Positions 4,648-5,509 of a DNA stretch of 5,509 nt are shown here, piece by piece. The stretch comes from an uncultured Methanobrevibacter sp. Lineage in GTDB: Archaea; Methanobacteriota; Methanobacteria; Methanobacteriales; Methanobacteriaceae. The stretch's first letter is position 1. Every line of letters begins with the position of its first letter. Below the pieces are notes generated by a model. The model worked only from the letters and a program-made list of their open reading frames with translations. It searched no databases and was not told where the DNA came from. The stretch spans positions 1-5,509 of the forward strand of contig CACZPT010000050.1 of NCBI GenBank assembly GCA_902783085.1, read 5' to 3'. A program made the translations under genes and the position numbers.

Positions 4648-4736
4648 AATAGTCAAATAAAAGATTATATGACTATAATCTGTTATAATCTTATTTTACA
4701 GATTATTTTATGTAAATATCATATTTAAAGACTATT
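4648..4736 (+). promoter_or_regulatory. Inverted-repeat element with alternative hairpins before rps3ae
   Basis: Four copies of one half-site occur here: AGATTATA at 4662-4669, TATAATCT at 4674-4681 and 4684-4691, and AGATTAT at 4700-4706. They allow exclusive folds. Hairpin A pairs 4662-4669 with 4674-4681 (8 bp, 4-base loop). Hairpin B pairs ATAATCTGT (4675-4683) with ACAGATTAT (4698-4706) (9 bp, 14-base loop). AATAGTC (4648-4654) can close the whole element with GACTATT (4730-4736), or six of its bases can pair with GACTAT at 4671-4676. TAAATAT/ATATTTA (4713-4727) is a further small palindrome. As RNA this could be a leader switch for a ribosomal protein gene; as DNA it could be an operator. 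The pairings are seen; the function is inference. Confidence 0.45.
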
Positions 4737-4803
4737 TTTCAAATTAAACTAGCATTCGCTAAAAATTAATATATTATTTTAAAATATAAAAACGGTTGAT
4801 ATA

Positions 4804-5385
4804 ATGGCAAAAGCAAAATCAAGACGTAGAGTACGTGATACATGGAAAGAAAAATCCTGGTTTACTATTAAAACACCAGTAATGTTTGAAGAAAAAGAAA
4901 TTGGAGAAACTCCAGCTAAAGATGCAGAACTCTTAATCGGAAGAGGAGTCGAAGTTACCATGAGGGAATTGACTGGTGACTTTTCAAAACAATACATTAA
5001 ACTTAGATTTGAGATTGATAATGTTGCAGGTGATGTAGCATCTACTAAATTCACCGGCCACAAAACTACTACTGATTATGTAAGAAGCATGATTAGAAGA
5101 GGAACTTCTAGAATTGATACATCTACTGTTGTTAATACTAAAGATGAACATAAAATCAAACTTCATGTGCTTGCAGTAACAATCAGAAGAGCTAAATCTT
5201 CCCAACAAAGATACATGAGACAAGTAATTGAAGAATTACTTCAGGAAAGTGCTGCTGAGAGAAGCTATGAAGAATTGGTTAAAGCTTCTGTAAATGGTAA
5301 ATTAGCTTCTGAAATTTATCATAAAGCTAAAAAGATTTACCCGCTTAAAAGGGTTGAAATCATTAAAAGTAAAGTAATTAAATAA
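4804..5385 (+). CDS. rps3ae: 30S ribosomal protein S3Ae (eS1)
   Basis: A 193-residue archaeal ribosomal protein S3Ae, called eS1 in universal naming, shared by archaea and eukaryotes and absent from bacteria. It sits on the small-subunit platform near the mRNA exit. The N-terminus is strongly basic (AKAKSRRRVRDTWKEKSW), followed by the conserved FTIKTPVMF, EIGETPAKD, LIGRGVEVTMREL and DYVRSMIRRGTSRID segments. The tail is lysine-rich, as usual, and the length fits the archaeal family. ATG 4804 is preceded by GGTTGAT (4794-4800), a slightly imperfect ribosome site. The gene stands alone in the window, with its own likely promoter and a strong terminator. The structured element upstream may regulate it. 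Confidence 0.96.
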   Translation: MAKAKSRRRVRDTWKEKSWFTIKTPVMFEEKEIGETPAKDAELLIGRGVEVTMRELTGDFSKQYIKLRFEIDNVAGDVASTKFTGHKTTTDYVRSMIRRGTSRIDTSTVVNTKDEHKIKLHVLAVTIRRAKSSQQRYMRQVIEELLQESAAERSYEELVKASVNGKLASEIYHKAKKIYPLKRVEIIKSKVIK

Positions 5386-5395
5386 TTACTTTCAT

Positions 5396-5458
5396 TTTAT
5401 TTTTTTTTGACTATATTTTATATTATAGAATATATTGTATTTTTTGTTTTTTTTTTTT
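5396..5458 (+). terminator. Double T-tract terminator of rps3ae
   Basis: A T9 tract (5400-5408), a T6 tract (5440-5445) and a T12 tract (5447-5458) follow the stop codon within about 75 bases. This is a typical, strong archaeal oligo-T terminator for a highly expressed gene. TATATTGTA lies directly before the second tract (5431-5439), as it does beside T runs at 889-897 and 1013-1021. Confidence 0.75.
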
Positions 5459-5509
5459 GATAATGAATATCGCGTGGGTGTCCGTTTTAGTACTGATTTC
5501 TAATTTTCT
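5459..5509. other. Window end, nothing identified
   Basis: A short stretch with a slightly GC-richer centre (about 5471-5485). No open frame, RNA gene or repeat can be supported; it is probably intergenic DNA before the next gene. Confidence 0.4.

Noticed and set aside
4648..4740. C/D box guide RNA
   Set aside because: I could not find the C box and D box consensus words at suitable spacing; only inverted repeats are present.
4779..5063. 94-codon reverse-strand frame over the start of rps3ae
   Set aside because: It is antisense to a certain ribosomal protein gene and to its ribosome site, with no family signal.

Overview
The window looks like chromosomal DNA from a very AT-rich methanogenic archaeon, most likely Methanobrevibacter or a close relative. 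The reasons are: an archaeal-type ribosomal protein (S3Ae), archease plus RtcB, a 6-oxopurine-type methylthionucleoside phosphorylase, a methanogen-style Fe-S flavoprotein, GGTGAT-type ribosome binding sites, and long T-tract terminators. The genus is inferred from composition and protein character, not from a database search. All convincing genes lie on the + strand.

Layout. Bases 1-82 are the 3' end of a group II intron: a textbook domain V (12-46) and a domain VI (52-80) with a bulged A seven bases before the predicted 3' splice site. The intron ends 18 bases upstream of a complete archease gene (101-523), so it sits in that gene's leader and not in its coding region. A small four-helix membrane protein of DUF4064 type follows (558-878), then T-tracts. 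A gene-free stretch of about 530 bp (879-1408) holds clustered short repeats: tandem GTTATAA heptamers interleaved with three copies of a 13-mer, plus inverted repeats. It ends in the promoter and leader of rtcB.

A tightly packed cluster then runs from 1409 to 4523: rtcB (RNA ligase), a methylthioinosine/methylthioadenosine phosphorylase, an iron-sulfur flavoprotein and a NifX/NifB-C-like small protein, with gaps of 4, 11 and 1 bases. A 280-bp intergenic region with alternative hairpins precedes rps3ae (4804-5385), which is followed by strong T-tract terminators. The last 50 bases hold nothing I can identify.

How the parts fit. RtcB and archease are known partners: RtcB joins 2',3'-cyclic phosphate (or 3'-phosphate) and 5'-OH RNA ends, as in tRNA splicing, and archease speeds its guanylylation. 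Here they are about 0.9 kb apart, and the archease leader carries a retroelement intron that itself splices RNA. The other three genes of the rtcB cluster belong to SAM-by-product salvage and Fe-S/redox chemistry. Their link to RNA repair is not evident from sequence. The most interesting unexplained material is the repeat array upstream of rtcB and the mutually exclusive hairpins upstream of rps3ae.
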